Below are positions 44,895 to 56,740 of a stretch of DNA of 64,000 nt, in pieces. Origin of the DNA: Ophiura sarsii (lineage: Eukaryota > Echinodermata > Ophiuroidea > Amphilepidida > Ophiuridae); the NCBI GenBank assembly GCA_035610835.1, contig CM069448.1, positions 9,809,717 through 9,873,716 of the forward strand. The letters run 5' to 3'. The notes beneath the pieces were generated by a model, which was given only the letters and a program-made list of their open reading frames with translations, had not been told where the DNA came from and did no database searches. The first letter of the stretch is position 1. Each line of letters begins with the position of its first letter. A program made the translations under genes and the position numbers.

Positions 44895-45722
44895 CACAGA
44901 TGGTGGAAACACACTGGGCCGTATTCTCGTACTATTTAGCTTAAAAATCCGGGTTTAGCTTATAAAACCGGGTTTAGCTTATAAAACCGGATTTATATAA
45001 CCAAACTGCAGTGTTTACCTGTCGAAGATTTGACCAAATAGAACAGGTCAATTAAGAAGAAGGGAGAATGAATATTAAACAGCTTGTCCCAGCTATAAAA
45101 CCGGGTTTAGCTTATAAAACCGGGTTTAGCTTATAAAACCGGGTTTAGCTTATAAAACCGGGTTTAGCTTATAAAACCGGGTTTAGCTTATAAAACCGGG
45201 TTTAGCTTATAAAACCGGGTTTAGCTTATAAAACCGGGTTTAGCTTATAAAACCGGGTTTAGCTTATAAAACCGTGACTAACTAGACTTGTGTCTAAATT
45301 AAACGGTAGTTTATCTTATGCAAATCTCTTCCCCAGAGTGGTTGTGCGTTCACTGTATACAGGTATTCAATTTTGTTGTGACCCAAATGGGTTACAATAG
45401 ATATCGAACGAATTCCTCAACTTGTCTGTTTGTAAGACTACACAATCTGCACATCAGCTTGCACTAGGCACGGTTGAGTAATCATTCCAGGCATAATATA
45501 GTTGGTGTATGAATTTAGTTGAACACGCATTAATCTACCCCATACCCATTTAAAGGTAGACACTTCTCAATGGGTTAGACGTGTGTCTAAGTTTAATTTT
45601 TTCTCTCGAGAATTGTGATTAGATAAACGATGTGTTTACAATCAAAGCTAAATATGTATTTAGCTTAAAACCGTGTTTAAATACATACAAGAATACGGGC
45701 CACTGTGTTTCCACCATCTGTG
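44895..45722. mobile_element. MITE with internal 19-bp palindromic minisatellite
   Basis: cacagatggtggaaacac at left and gtgtttccaccatctgtg at right are inverted ends, continuing through gggccgtattct / agaatacgggcc. The interior holds two blocks of gggtttagcttataaaacc units, separated by the 44996-45087 direct repeat. Confidence 0.82.
45093..45275 (+). repeat. 19-bp minisatellite, about 10 copies
   Basis: Units gggtttagcttataaaacc are almost perfect. GGTTT and AAACC at the ends of each unit can pair, and every unit boundary (aaaccgggttt) is itself palindromic, so the array can fold in several registers. Three further units lie at 44945-44995. Confidence 0.93.
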
Positions 45723-46592
45723 ATAGAGTTATATCTAAAACCGGTTCGACTGATTTTACAGAAATTGAAGGTGCTGAGATGCTAGGCATGTATTATCCCG
45801 TGTATTTTCTCTTACATGACACATGTCATTCCATATGAAAGTGTATTGTGTACACAGTTCTCCTTCAAAGGCAAAAGTGAGTAGGCCTATAATAGTTTAA
45901 TCAGTTCCAAATGGGCGAGAAATATTCGGTTTTGATCTCTCAATATCGTATTACCTGATTATCAGCCGGAATGTAATCATTTGTTTATATGCAACAAAAA
46001 GGGACAAAAAGAATGAGGTGAGACGGCACCAAGTCTCAGATGCACTGCCATATTCTGCCAAATTGGTTATCAACTTCTTGTTTTTTCAACGCACCTACAA
46101 AGTATGGAATGGACCAGTGGGTTGTTAAAAAGCTTGATTTATCTTCAGTTTCATAAATCCGATATTCATGAACTAAAATTCTAAAGAAAGGCTACAGCTT
46201 GTCAAGGATGAGGAAGAAACAACAAACCTAATCTCATTGATTTTCATGCGAAAATTAATTAACTTTGGGCATTGATGGGTACTAATCATTTTGGAACAGC
46301 CTGTATTACAGTGGAACTTCTGGAACACAAAGTCAGTTGTCACAGGTTTTAGTTTTCAGTATAAAGATTTTGTGTAATGAAGTTCTAAAACACATTAATA
46401 AGGAAATACTTGAGACACAAACTTCACTTTTGCCCTATCTGGTTCCACTGTAAAACATCTTACCCGATTCCTTCTAGGACCCCAGAAAGCATGAGATAAT
46501 TATTTTCATTTATTTGAAAGTTCAGATAAAAGAAAATATGGACAAATCCATTTGGGCAAATATGAGATATTTTATCCCAATGATCATATCGA
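45723..46592. other. Intergenic with two small repeat remnants
   Basis: No gene. 46280-46312 has a MITE end (gtactaatcattttggaaca, then gcctgta) of the type at 12487. 46310-46452 has ttacagtggaacttctggaa and ctatctggttccactgtaa as inverted ends of a ~145 bp element. gtttaatcagttccaaatgg at 45895 recurs at 61841. Confidence 0.55.
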
Positions 46593-47250
46593 TGTAAACT
46601 GCTCACAAAAGGTTAGGAAACTTTTTTAATCAAGTATATTTTTATTATTTATTACCCTCTTGTATTATGTTGCATATCAATGGAAAGCTGAAGTGGTCTT
46701 CTTTAAAATAATATCAAATGTGCAATGATGACATGTTGCTGGACTTGGCCACATGAATGAGAATGAGGCAAAGTCACAAATCAAATGTGCCAAAATTACC
46801 GTTATCTGTGCTAAACAGTCAATAGGTAATGGTACGGGCTCTCTCCAAATCTGTTAAACGCGGCACATCGAAAACTGCAAAACGTTTACTGTGTCTCATA
46901 AAACTTTACAAGTTATAGGCCTAACTTGTGTGTGTTGTGTTCACTGGTGCAAATTTTTGTGTAAACCATTCAAGGTTCTCAAGCATGACCGGTTTGATTA
47001 TTGATCATTACCTATTGACTGTTTAGCACAGATAATGGTAATTTTGGCACATTTGATTTGTGACTGCCTCATTCTCATTCATGTGGCCAAGTTCAGCAAC
47101 ATGTACTCATTGCAAATGTGGCATAATTTTAAAGAGGAACACTTCAACTTTCCATTGATATATAACATATACAAAGAGGGTAATAAATAATAAGAATATA
47201 CTTGATTAGAAAAAAAAGAAGTTTCCCAAACTTTTTGTGAGCAGTTTACA
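46593..47250. mobile_element. Long-arm foldback MITE
   Basis: tgtaaactgctcacaaaagg at left and ctttttgtgagcagtttaca at right. Inverted arms of about 230 bp each include cacatgaatgagaatgaggc and gacagtcaatag-like text; the loop is about 160 bp. Non-coding. Confidence 0.9.
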
Positions 47251-47545
47251 TTAAAATGAAATAAGTATTGCATGCATGGTCTTTTTACCAATTCACTAAT
47301 CATAGGGTCTGCAAGAACCATGCTTATAAGCCAACCTTTATCTGTCCGACTCATGGTTTTCTCGTAAATCTTTCAAATTTGAAATAGTTTGACATTGGTT
47401 ACGTAAAGGGCAAAACCTTATTTGATTAGCATATCTGGCCCTAATTTGAAAATTATTTAGCTAATAGGTTCATACAGATCATTAATTAACATTTGATATG
47501 GAAAGTTCTCTATACTGATCCAGTGTAAAATACCCGTGTGTACAT

Positions 47546-47692
47546 TTCAGATACGTCTGTATCCTTTATGTCAACACTTTTGGTAGTGATGATCTCAAGA
47601 TGATTAAATCACCTGGCAAATCCAAAATCTGACAGAAGCATCACAAGTTGTCAAGATCATCACTACCAAGGGTTGACAATGTGGATACAGAT
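47546..47692. mobile_element. Small foldback element
   Basis: catttcagatacgtctgtat...caacacttttggtagtgatg at left, and catcactaccaagggttgac...ggatacagatgtatttga at right. About 147 bp, non-coding. Confidence 0.78.
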
Positions 47693-47699
47693 GTATTTG

Positions 47700-48277
47700 A
47701 ACCGTACCCATGAGTTCTTTACACTATAATCTGGTGGGGGGGGGGAGGACATGTGCAATTATTTCTTCTTTCTGATCTTTAAATGATGTTTGTTGAGACC
47801 ACCTTGAATAACTGCTGATGACATCAATATTTCTCAACATTGCACGGGAGAGAAGGGGTTGTTAGTACCAATACTTTTTCCAAGGATTGTAGATCAGTAA
47901 ACTTTACTTTCCATACCAGTTTAAAGTATGGTCTTTAATTAACCCTAACCTATTCAGGGGGTTGAGGCAATCAAGCTAAGAGGGGCAAAACATGGGACAC
48001 ATCGGGACAGAAAAAGTGGTGTCAGAGTCCAGGTGATCGTGCATCAAGCTATGGAGCCTAAATGTACCTTTGCATGATTGCGCAATGAGATAGAATAGGG
48101 GTCCACCGGCATGGTGCTTCCGTTGGATTTGGTGGTGCAAGGGTTATCGAAATATTTGTGTACTTAAAGTATCTCAACTTTTGACAATGGCATTTATTGT
48201 TTTTGTATCTAAACTTCATCTCAACCCCTCAGACATTTTTTCAATCGCTTCTTTTGTATATTTCATTATTAATGATA
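47700..48277. other. Intergenic, no gene recognised
   Basis: A run of nine or ten G at 47735-47744. A lone TTAACCCTAACC at 47939-47950 has no inverted partner seen nearby. Confidence 0.45.
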
Positions 48278-48279
48278 TA

Positions 48280-49541
48280 CAGGGTGTCTCAAAAAAAAAC
48301 GTGCACGTGTTTACCCAACTTATTGACTATGAACTTCTAACATTTGGTGTAACAATTCTTTACATATTGATAAACCAAACACTTAGCTTTCATATGCCGT
48401 TTATTTCATCTAATTTGGTTTTGTCAATCCTAAGATATGATCAATTAACTAAAGCTACCTAAAATCGAAATTGTGCCACTTTTACGGAAAGAATGCTTAA
48501 GATAAGCATTAAAATCCTCGTCCTCTTAAGAGAGGGTGGTCGCCGATTGCTCTAGAACGCAAAAAAAAAGTGCCACATTACAATTTTGTTTTAATCGCCA
48601 TTTTGAAAAATATTTTTATTTTATGTTCCTGAAATATTTTAGCATAGGCCTATGTTAGAAATACCATTTCCATCACTTGTGAGCAAAAAATCGGGTGAAA
48701 TTCCGATATTTAGAACTTTTTTGGCGAAGATTTCTATGATATTTCACTGTCCAATACGAATACGGCGGGATTTTGAGGTCGGCCATGTTTGGTGACGTCA
48801 TGCGTGGGATGTTTGTACTTGTTTTAGTATATATGGATAGAGGGAACCTCTAGCTATAACATGGTACCCAAATAAGCATACTCTGCATTTCGGATTGGAT
48901 TTTTTTAAGGGGTGGTAACCCCAATGGTAACAACCCCTCTCTCCGGAGTAACCCTTTCTATTCATTGCAAACTGTAAAGTGGCACAACGTCGACTTTAGG
49001 TAACTTTAGTTAAAGGTAGATGACCCGATCACATTCCGATTTTCAACTTGAAGTTTTCTATTCTACATGAAAGGTCATCCTTTAAAAAAAGTCGTGTTCC
49101 AAAGTTTGAGTTGCATAGCTCTAATGGTTCTTATTTTACACGCACAAGATGCTGTGAACTGTACCCATTGAGTAGTACACAAACTATATCGGTGGTATAC
49201 CACCATTCGCGGTAATTCGATGTTATTTCATCGATTTCTCCGTAATTATACCGATTTAGGCCGTCAAATTTCAGTATGATGATGAGAAAAATACGAGCTT
49301 TCATATGATATGAAAATCTCTGTATGTTTGAAATAATTCTGTGTTACGAAAATGTGATCGGGTCATCTACCTTTAATTGGTCATATCTCAAGATTGACAA
49401 ATCCAAATCAGATGAAATAAACGGAATATGAAAGCTAACCGTTATGGCTATCACTATGTATACAATTGTTACACCAAATTCTATAAGTTCACGGTCAATA
49501 AGCTGGGTAAACACGTGCACAGTTTTTTTTGAGACACCCTG
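48280..49541. mobile_element. Mariner-type MITE (CAGGGTGTCTC ends) with nested TTAA element
   Basis: CAGGGTGTCTCAAAAAAAA at left and TTTTTTTTGAGACACCCTG at right, bounded by TA. Arms of about 190 bp include cgtgcacgtgtttaccc and ctcacggtcaataag-like text. The right arm is split by the TTAA-flanked element at 49012-49377, so the host element is older. Confidence 0.88.
49012..49377. mobile_element. TTAA-flanked foldback element nested in the 48280 MITE
   Basis: TTAA-AGGTAGATGACCCGATC to GATCGGGTCATCTACCT-TTAA. Very close in sequence to 36631-36994 (for example ggtggtataccaccattcgc). The two copies look recently spread. Confidence 0.9.
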
Positions 49542-49798
49542 TACAACATTTGTAGCAATCACTTGTCTGAGAGCTCAGCAACTTACTTGCTCAGTGTGCC
49601 AAAATCATCAGTGTTTTGTGCTCAGAAGTCAATAGAGCAACTCTGAACTGTAATTGTCAATGCAACACTTCATTGAACAGACGACAGAGTTGTACTTTTG
49701 AGCACCAAATAGTGGTGAAATTAGAAGAGCACTTACACAAGTGATTGCTACAAATTTGGCATCATTGGAAAGATGAACTTTCCATTAATGGTGTGCAA

Positions 49799-49958
49799 CA
49801 TACACCTAGCAACAAAAGTCCCTGACCAGGTATACACCTAGCAACAAAAGTCCCTGACCAGGTATACACCTAGCAACAAAAGTCCCTGACCAGGTATACA
49901 CCTAGCAACAAAAGTCCCTGACCAGGTATACACCTAGCACATAAAGTCCCTGACCAGG
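49799..49958 (+). repeat. 32-bp tandem repeat, 5 copies, at the left end of a foldback element
   Basis: acacctagcaacaaaagtcc plus ctgaccaggtat is repeated five times without spacers. The last copy has gcacataaa instead of gcaacaaaa. A single inverted copy lies at about 50721-50752 at the other end of the element. Confidence 0.95.
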
Positions 49959-50461
49959 TGCTTTGAGGTTGGCTAATTCAAAATACGTAATCGGTACTAA
50001 AAATCTGAGATATAAATTAAATGAGCAAATTTCTTCTCCGCAGTTTGATACCTCACTCAACAAAATCGAATGGATACTTTTTAAGTTCTGGCGATTCCAA
50101 TGACCGCGCATAACAACAGCAAAGTTGCACTAGGTATAGGAAATCATTGATTGTGTGTGATTACTGCATGTAACTCTGTGCTATCTGAATGTGCCGCCTA
50201 GGTATCTGGATGAATGGGTCTGGAGTGATAACCACAATTTGCGGGACAAAGGGTGTGGACTTCAGTGTGTTATCACACACAAATCAATGATTTCCTATAC
50301 CTACAGTAGTGCAACTTTGCTGTTATGCGCTTCCATTGAAACCGCCATAACTTACAAAGGAACTATTCAATTTTGTTGAATGATGTATCAAACTGCGGAG
50401 AAGAAATTTGTTCATTTAATGTATATCTCAGATTTTAAGTACCGATTAACTATTTTGAATT

Positions 50462-50694
50462 GTGAGATAGGCTTTTACGACGGGTATTCGTAATATAAGT
50501 TAAAAGTTTAACGGGTTCGCCGTCGGACAAGTTTTAATCTGTCAAGCTTTCATCAGGATTAGCTCCGACTTCTTCAGGACCAAATTATTATAATATTGAA
50601 CAAAACATAGAGATTACCACTTCTCTTGTTATCATCATTTGGGCTGCCCCTTGCCCGATGATTTGAGAGTAGGTGCCCTTTCCTACTATTCACC
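50462..50694 (-). mobile_element. Insertion with 11-bp target duplication, retroelement-end-like
   Basis: tattttgaatt occurs at 50451-50461 and 50695-50705, flanking 233 bp absent from the other arm of the host element. Read on the minus strand it contains ctgaagaagtcgg and then cctgatgaaagcttgacaga with ttaaaac following. These are hammerhead-like boxes as found at Penelope-like element ends. Probably a 5'-truncated copy or a retrozyme-like unit. Confidence 0.7.
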
Positions 50695-51064
50695 TATTTT
50701 GAATTAGCCAACATTAAAGCATCTGGTCAGGGACTTTTGTTGCTAGGTGTACTATGAACATGTAATGAAATATGCACGATAAAAAAACTAATGAATCTAA
50801 CATACATTTGGCTTTGACAAAATCTAAACAAAGACCTGCGGTTGTTATGCTAAAATGTAATACAGTAGAACCTTGTAACACTTAAAGGTAGATGACCCGA
50901 TCACATTTTCGTAACACAGAATTATTTCAAACATACGGAGATTTAAATATCATATGAAAGCTCGTAATTTTCTCATCATCATACTGAAATTTGACGGTCT
51001 AAATCGGTATAATTACGGAGAAATCGATGAAATAACATCGATTTACCGCGAATGGTGGTAACCA

Positions 51065-51945
51065 CCAATATATACACATGAAAAAAGTATCTCATCACTT
51101 GTTGAAAAGTGCAAATGTAGCCTCGAATTTTGCCACCATGGTGTGATATTAAGGATCATTTGTTTGCGTAAGCTGTCCAACAAAATGTTATGCAATAAAA
51201 GGGCCACATTTTAGTTTGTGATGTAATCGATGTAATGTTTTTCAAGGCCAAATGGAAAATGCATAAAACAAGTTTGGGTAAAACGCGATATTGAGAGGCC
51301 CAATGATTAATCTCTATAGTTGTAATCCTTGGTAACACATTCAAGTCTTCCAAGGTGAAAGGTCATCTGGGGTCAAATTTCAAAAGTTGCCCGATTGTCC
51401 TTAAACATGAAAAAACTCCCTTTTTCGTACGCCTAACAGTTATGGGGTCAAAGGTCAAAATAGGTCAAATTTTAAATAAGTTCAAATGACAAAAGCAATA
51501 TTAAGTGTTGACCTAGGTCAAATAAATTTTTAAAAATCAACGTTGACCTCATCGTATATGCTGAATTTATGAGCAACAAAAAATGGCATGTTTGGACTAA
51601 TTCACTGCATTGTAGCCTATAACCTCTAAATGAAACATCTCTTGCGCCAAATACTGAACTAATATAATGACTATTTTAAGTTTTTAAAGTCTATTCAATA
51701 TCGAGTTATACCCAAACTTGTTTCATGCATGTTTTTGGACATAAGCATGCATTTTCCCCTTGGCCTTGGAAAAACATCACATCGATAAGTCACAAACTAA
51801 AATGTGGCCCTTTTATTGCATAGCATTTTGTTGGACAGCTTACGCAAACAAATGATCCTTAATATCACACCATGGTGGCAAAATTCGAGGCCACATTTGC
51901 ACTTTTCAACAACAACAAAAGTGGTGCGATACTATTTTCCATGTG
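51065..51945. mobile_element. Long-arm foldback element (level 3 of nest)
   Basis: tatacacatgaaaaaagta at left and tactattttccatgtgtata at right. Arms of about 240 bp contain ccaccatggtgtgatattaa and ttttgttggacagcttacgc. The centre (51350-51560) holds GGTCA-rich text. Confidence 0.85.
51350..51560 (+). repeat. GGTCA-rich core related to element A
   Basis: ggtcatctggggtcaaattt, caaaagttgcccgattg and gggtcaaaggtcaaaatagg share the distinctive aaagttgcccgattg phrase and AGGTCA words with the 1255-2165 array. It lies in the loop of the level-3 foldback. Confidence 0.75.
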
Positions 51946-52808
51946 TATAGTTTGTGTACTACTAAAAGTGGTGCGGTACTATTTTCCATGTGTATAGTTT
52001 GTGTACTACTCAATGGGTACAGTTCACAGCATCATGCTTGTGCGTCTAAAATAAGAACCATTAGAGCTATGCAACTCAAACTTTGGAACACAACTTTTTT
52101 AAGGATGACCTTTCATGTAGAATAGAAAACTTCAAGTTGAAAATCGGAACATCTACCTTTAAGTTGCCTGGGCAGCAAATTGTTTAGTTTGTGTTAACAG
52201 GAATTTGTGTTATCCAGTGATACTATAATGGTAAAATATCAGCTGGGGACTTGAAAAACACTGTGTGTGTCGACAGGTATTGTGCTAACAGATTTTGTTT
52301 AACAAGGTTCCACTGTACTACATAAGCATATTGGTAGCTCTTTTTTTTGTATGCCTGTACTTTGATAATATTGTAATGGACCACAGCAAATAAAAACTGC
52401 ATCATAAAATAACAAAATCGTTTTCTATAGTAATTTTTATTTGAACATAACAAAGATGCTAAGCAATGCTAAATAACAATGCAACATTGTTGGATAACAT
52501 CATCAGAACAATGTTGACAAATGACCTTTATTCAACCAAGTATCCAAAGATATTATTAAATCAGAAATGCAATACCCCTTCCGCTCATTCAGTGCTACTG
52601 TCTCTCCCATACAAAAGCTAATTCCCATTCGACAAAAATTAGAGATGTTTTGTCCAATTATGAAGATTTCCAAGTTTCAAGTTAAAAAACAACAACATTG
52701 ATTTCTGGTTCAGAATTGGACCGGGATGGTGTTATTAGTAAGATTGCTGTGGCTGTTGTTGATACGCTACCGACACACATGACATCTTGCGGATATCCAA
52801 AGAATCCA

Positions 52809-53535
52809 GAATACTTGGTTTTCTGGATTTTTTCCCTGGAAAAAAAGTTTCCTCAGGCGTAATAGAACATTTTTACTCAAGACACACCTTGGTTTTCTGG
52901 ATTTTTTCCCTGGAAAAAAGTTTCCTCAGGCGTAATAGAACATTTTTACTCAAGACACACACTCCTTCCGTAAGCATTTGATTGCTACACAAATATGACA
53001 TTATATTTAGGGTGAGTGCCAGAAGGCCGTAACTCAACATTTGCGCAAAATGAGATTTTGGTACCAAAATAATCCATATAACCTAGATTTTCAGAATTTG
53101 AATAAAACTAGAGTTATATGTTGGGTGCTACAGTGTATTGTAATGAGTCCCGAATATTTGAAAGTTGATTATCTCATAATAGCATTTTTTGGCTCAACCC
53201 TCGATATGTACTCGTTCATTGTAACAAGGGCAGAATACTTGGTTTTCTGGATTTTTTCCCTGGAAAAAAAGTTTCCTCAGGCGTAATAGAACATTTTTAC
53301 TCAAGACACACACTCCTTGGTGCCAGAAGGCCGTAACTCAACTTTTGCGCAAAATGAGATTTTGGTACCAAAATAATCCATATAACCTAGATTTTCAGAA
53401 TTTGAATAAAACTAGAGTTGTATGTTGGGTGCTACAGTGTATTGTAATGAGTCCCGAATATTTGAAAGTTGATTATCTCATAATAGCATTTTTTGGCTCA
53501 ACCCTCGATATGTACTCGTTCATTGTAACAAGGGC
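52809..53535 (+). repeat. Compound direct repeats (~80 bp x3; ~300 bp x2)
   Basis: gaatacttggttttctggat...caagacacac occurs at about 52809, 52888 and 53230. The ~210 bp block starting gccagaaggccgtaactcaa occurs at 53022 and 53323 with very few changes. The order A-A-B-A-B implies tandem duplication of an A+B unit. Confidence 0.9.
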
Positions 53536-53559
53536 CGGGCGTGGCAAGATTAGTTAACA

Positions 53560-56500
53560 GATAGCCAACATTTTAGTGATTGGAAAAGTTCCTTAGTATG
53601 TCGAGGAGTTTACATCTGGATTCTACAAGGTGGGAACAAATCCGTATGTATATTTTCTTCCTACAATTGATCATATTTTACTTCGAAGTACTTCAAATTG
53701 ACTATAATAAAAATAGATGAGAATGCTGAAACTGTATGTAGTAACGTTTATGAATAAGAAACATTTGTTTTATATAGAAAAGTAAATTTAACTTTCATTT
53801 AAATAACAGAAATGACAGCAGATATCTGCTATGTGGAAAACCTTACTTACACACTTAATATTTCTCTTTGGTTTCAATACCCAACCACACAAATATATAA
53901 CAGTTAAAAATATCTTGATTTAAATCCTTAGCACTTATATACATTCACAATTTAGTGAGTATAATTTGATGCTTGCTAAACCCAAGTGGCAAATCTAACA
54001 GTTATCCAAGCCAGCAGTTGCTTACTATACTTCATTCATATTCCAGTGATAGACGCAGCATATAGGTGCGAATCCTGGGATTCGTCTTTAATAACGTATT
54101 TACGCCAGCACATAATAATCATGTGCCCAAAAAGGTGCTATCAATGGAATGTGATGTCAACATAAGTAAAGGCCCCTGTTATTTTCGCCAATACTTCCCT
54201 ATACTACGCAGACTATCAATCAAATTGGGCAATATTTTGAGTGCGTTTTAAACGTATAGCTGGGTTTTGCTCGCCTTCCGACAAAATGAAAATAAAAATT
54301 TAAAACTTTCTCAACAAACAAACAATTAAGAAGGAAGACAGAATCTGCCCAATAAGCGGCCAAATAAAAAACTAATTTCACTATGGACAAATTTGAGCTC
54401 AAAACATGGCAAACATAATTGGGTATGTGTCTGATACAGGTCCTTGCTAAAGATTCACAACATAAAATTGACCACAGCAGAACTTGGGAACCTAGAACCT
54501 CTACTTCATAGTGAATCTGGTGCCTAATCTATGATAGCGAACCTCTCTATATAAGCAATCTGGTGCCCCATCTACTGCATCCCATAAATGATGTCAATAT
54601 TTGATGGGTTGAGTGCACCTACAGTTCAGCATGTTTGATGCTTTCAAAGCTTTAAGGCTATATTAAACAAATCTTTTGTCTCAAAGCTCTTCAATTTTTC
54701 AAAACCTATTGCGGAATGCGGTTTTTTTAATTTTTTTTAAAATATAGAATATTGATATCCTTGTAAAAGTGATCTTTGAATTTAAAATTATGTGATCAAT
54801 GAAAATCTGAAAAATCTGTGAAATGTTGAAGAAATTAAAAATAAATAAATTAAAAAAAGATTTTGTAAGATTTTTGTTTTTCTAATGCGCATTAATAAAC
54901 TAACGTGCGCGGAAGCTTTGAGACAAATGATTTTTTTTAATTTAGCCTAATATACTTGGTGTTGCTAACACTAGTCTACCTGCATAATTGAGCTTTTTCA
55001 CATGATATTGGGTCATCCGAATGAAAAAATACAAATCTGAACAAGACTGCAATTTTCAAACTTTCAGGCCAGTGTCTTGCAGGAGTTGCAGCATACCCAT
55101 TAACCACACCTCGGTAACAATTGTTGGCAAAACTGCATACAATACTATTTAAATCCGTTCCAAACAGGGCAAAAAAATATGCGGTAATGATCTGTTAGCG
55201 TGCAAAAAAGAATCCAAGCGTACGCAATTGATTTTGGCATAAGCATGTGTGACGCATTATGCGAGTCCCAGGCGCGCTAACGCTCTTTTATTTTAAATCG
55301 CAGCTGTATGGAAGGAAGCTCATCAATTTGGAACTGACTGAATTTATAGCAGTCAATGATTGCCCAACTAAATACATAATATTACACAACTCTCAACCTT
55401 AAGTTAAAAACATTAAATTGTACATGGAAAAGGATAAGAGCATTGTGGTGGGTTTACAATAAATCAGAATACATGTTTAAGCTGGATGCAAATTTCAATA
55501 TAACAATCTACATAAATCTTATGAAGCAATTTTTATCAACAATTAAAGAAACAAAACAAATCTTCCTTTATAGCAAACACTACTAAATTTAATAATAACA
55601 TACAAGAGAATGGCACTGTTTTAGTGTGCCTTGTCAAATTTCTTTTGTAGTGTGCCTTTTGGCCCTGACCTATATACAGGATTTCAGTCAAGCTACATTC
55701 ATTCTATACTTAGTGTCAGCTTTAGTTGGGGGTGAGGTCATCACCTCCGTTTTCTAGTGAGCACATATTATATTGCGTGGATCAAAATCAACTCTACTGC
55801 AACTATACATGCATGCTCAACAAGAATGTTGTCTTTGGCGCAGATATGCGTGCTTTGCAGCTTGTCACTCGATCATGTAGTTTATCACTAGATCATAGTA
55901 GCCTATCACTAGATCATGTCACTTCCCAGATTGAGCTGACATAGAGTATAGGCATTTTAACTGCTATCCGTAAAAAGGTCCTTTTCGATCGTAATTGAAA
56001 CTGTCAATATGCGACTGTCTCACAACAACAGAATACTGTCTTTAATAATAGCATTTACTTACTAATATACTATGCATCTAGAAAACCATACTCACCCTAA
56101 TTAGGCAAGTCTTCCATATCTATCACTAACAAATTTGGACAGAATGGTTTACATGTTTTTTAAATTTAACAAAATACAAAACTATACTAAAGAAATATAT
56201 ACAGCATGTAGGGCTAGGTAGGTATATTTTCTAATCTTCCTCTATGCTGTGATTTCAGTGCATATTCAAATTACCATAACTTAATATCACACACATTTAA
56301 GTGAGCTTGTGTGTGTTCCCTTCAGTGATCCTTCTCTGGTAATACAGTGCACAATAGCCCAGCAAGTAGCTATATTGACCCATGTCAATAAAGTAAGCGC
56401 TGTCAAAAAGGAAGTCCATATTGATTAGAGGGATCATAACTCCCTAGGATCTAGGATGTTATCTGCATGCATGCGCCTCAAGGAAATATTGTTAGCTGCA

Positions 56501-56740
56501 TTAGGACAACTCATTTGTTGCCAAAAACCTTTTTGTAGTGTTTATGTTAATGACAATGGTCTTTTCATTGCTCACTGGGCAATCTTGCTTCTGAATGCTC
56601 ACTGGGCCATCTTGCTACTGAATGCCAGCATTGAAATCAGATTACCCATTAGGAACACTGCATCTCTGCATGATCAAAAATAAATTCTGTCACTTGCATG
56701 AAAACGATCAGCTATTACTGAAATCACTAAGAGAAGAAGA
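53560..56740. other. Intergenic, no gene recognised
   Basis: About 3.2 kb of AT-rich sequence. 55180-55340 resembles 20880-21010. Around 55866-55915 ctcgatcatgtagtttatca-type units repeat three times. No coding exon stands out. Confidence 0.45.

Larger units (their letters stand above)
49799..50752. mobile_element. Foldback element with expanded left terminus and nested insertion
   Basis: Outer ends as in the 32-bp repeat. Long inner arms (about 49965-50165 against 50265-50461) share cagcaaagttgcactaggta-type and gaagaaatttg / caaatttcttc text. The right arm is split at 50461 by an insertion. Confidence 0.85.
50884..52158. mobile_element. TTAA-flanked element (level 2 of nest), split
   Basis: TTAA-AGGTAGATGACCCGATC at left and ATCTACCT-TTAA at right. 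Its two halves match 36631-36994 and are separated by the element at about 51065-51945. Near the right break a 47-bp segment (gtggtgcg then tactattttccatgtgtata) is duplicated at 51916 and 51967. Confidence 0.85.
50866..52320. mobile_element. Outermost MITE of a four-level nest
   Basis: tacagtagaaccttgt at left and acaaggttccactgta at right are inverted ends of a CAGTGGAACCTTGT-type element (compare 46310-46452). Nearly all its length is nested insertion. Confidence 0.72.

Noticed and set aside
49799..49958. CRISPR-like regular direct repeats
   Set aside because: Units abut with no spacers, the genome is eukaryotic, and the unit is the end of a transposon.
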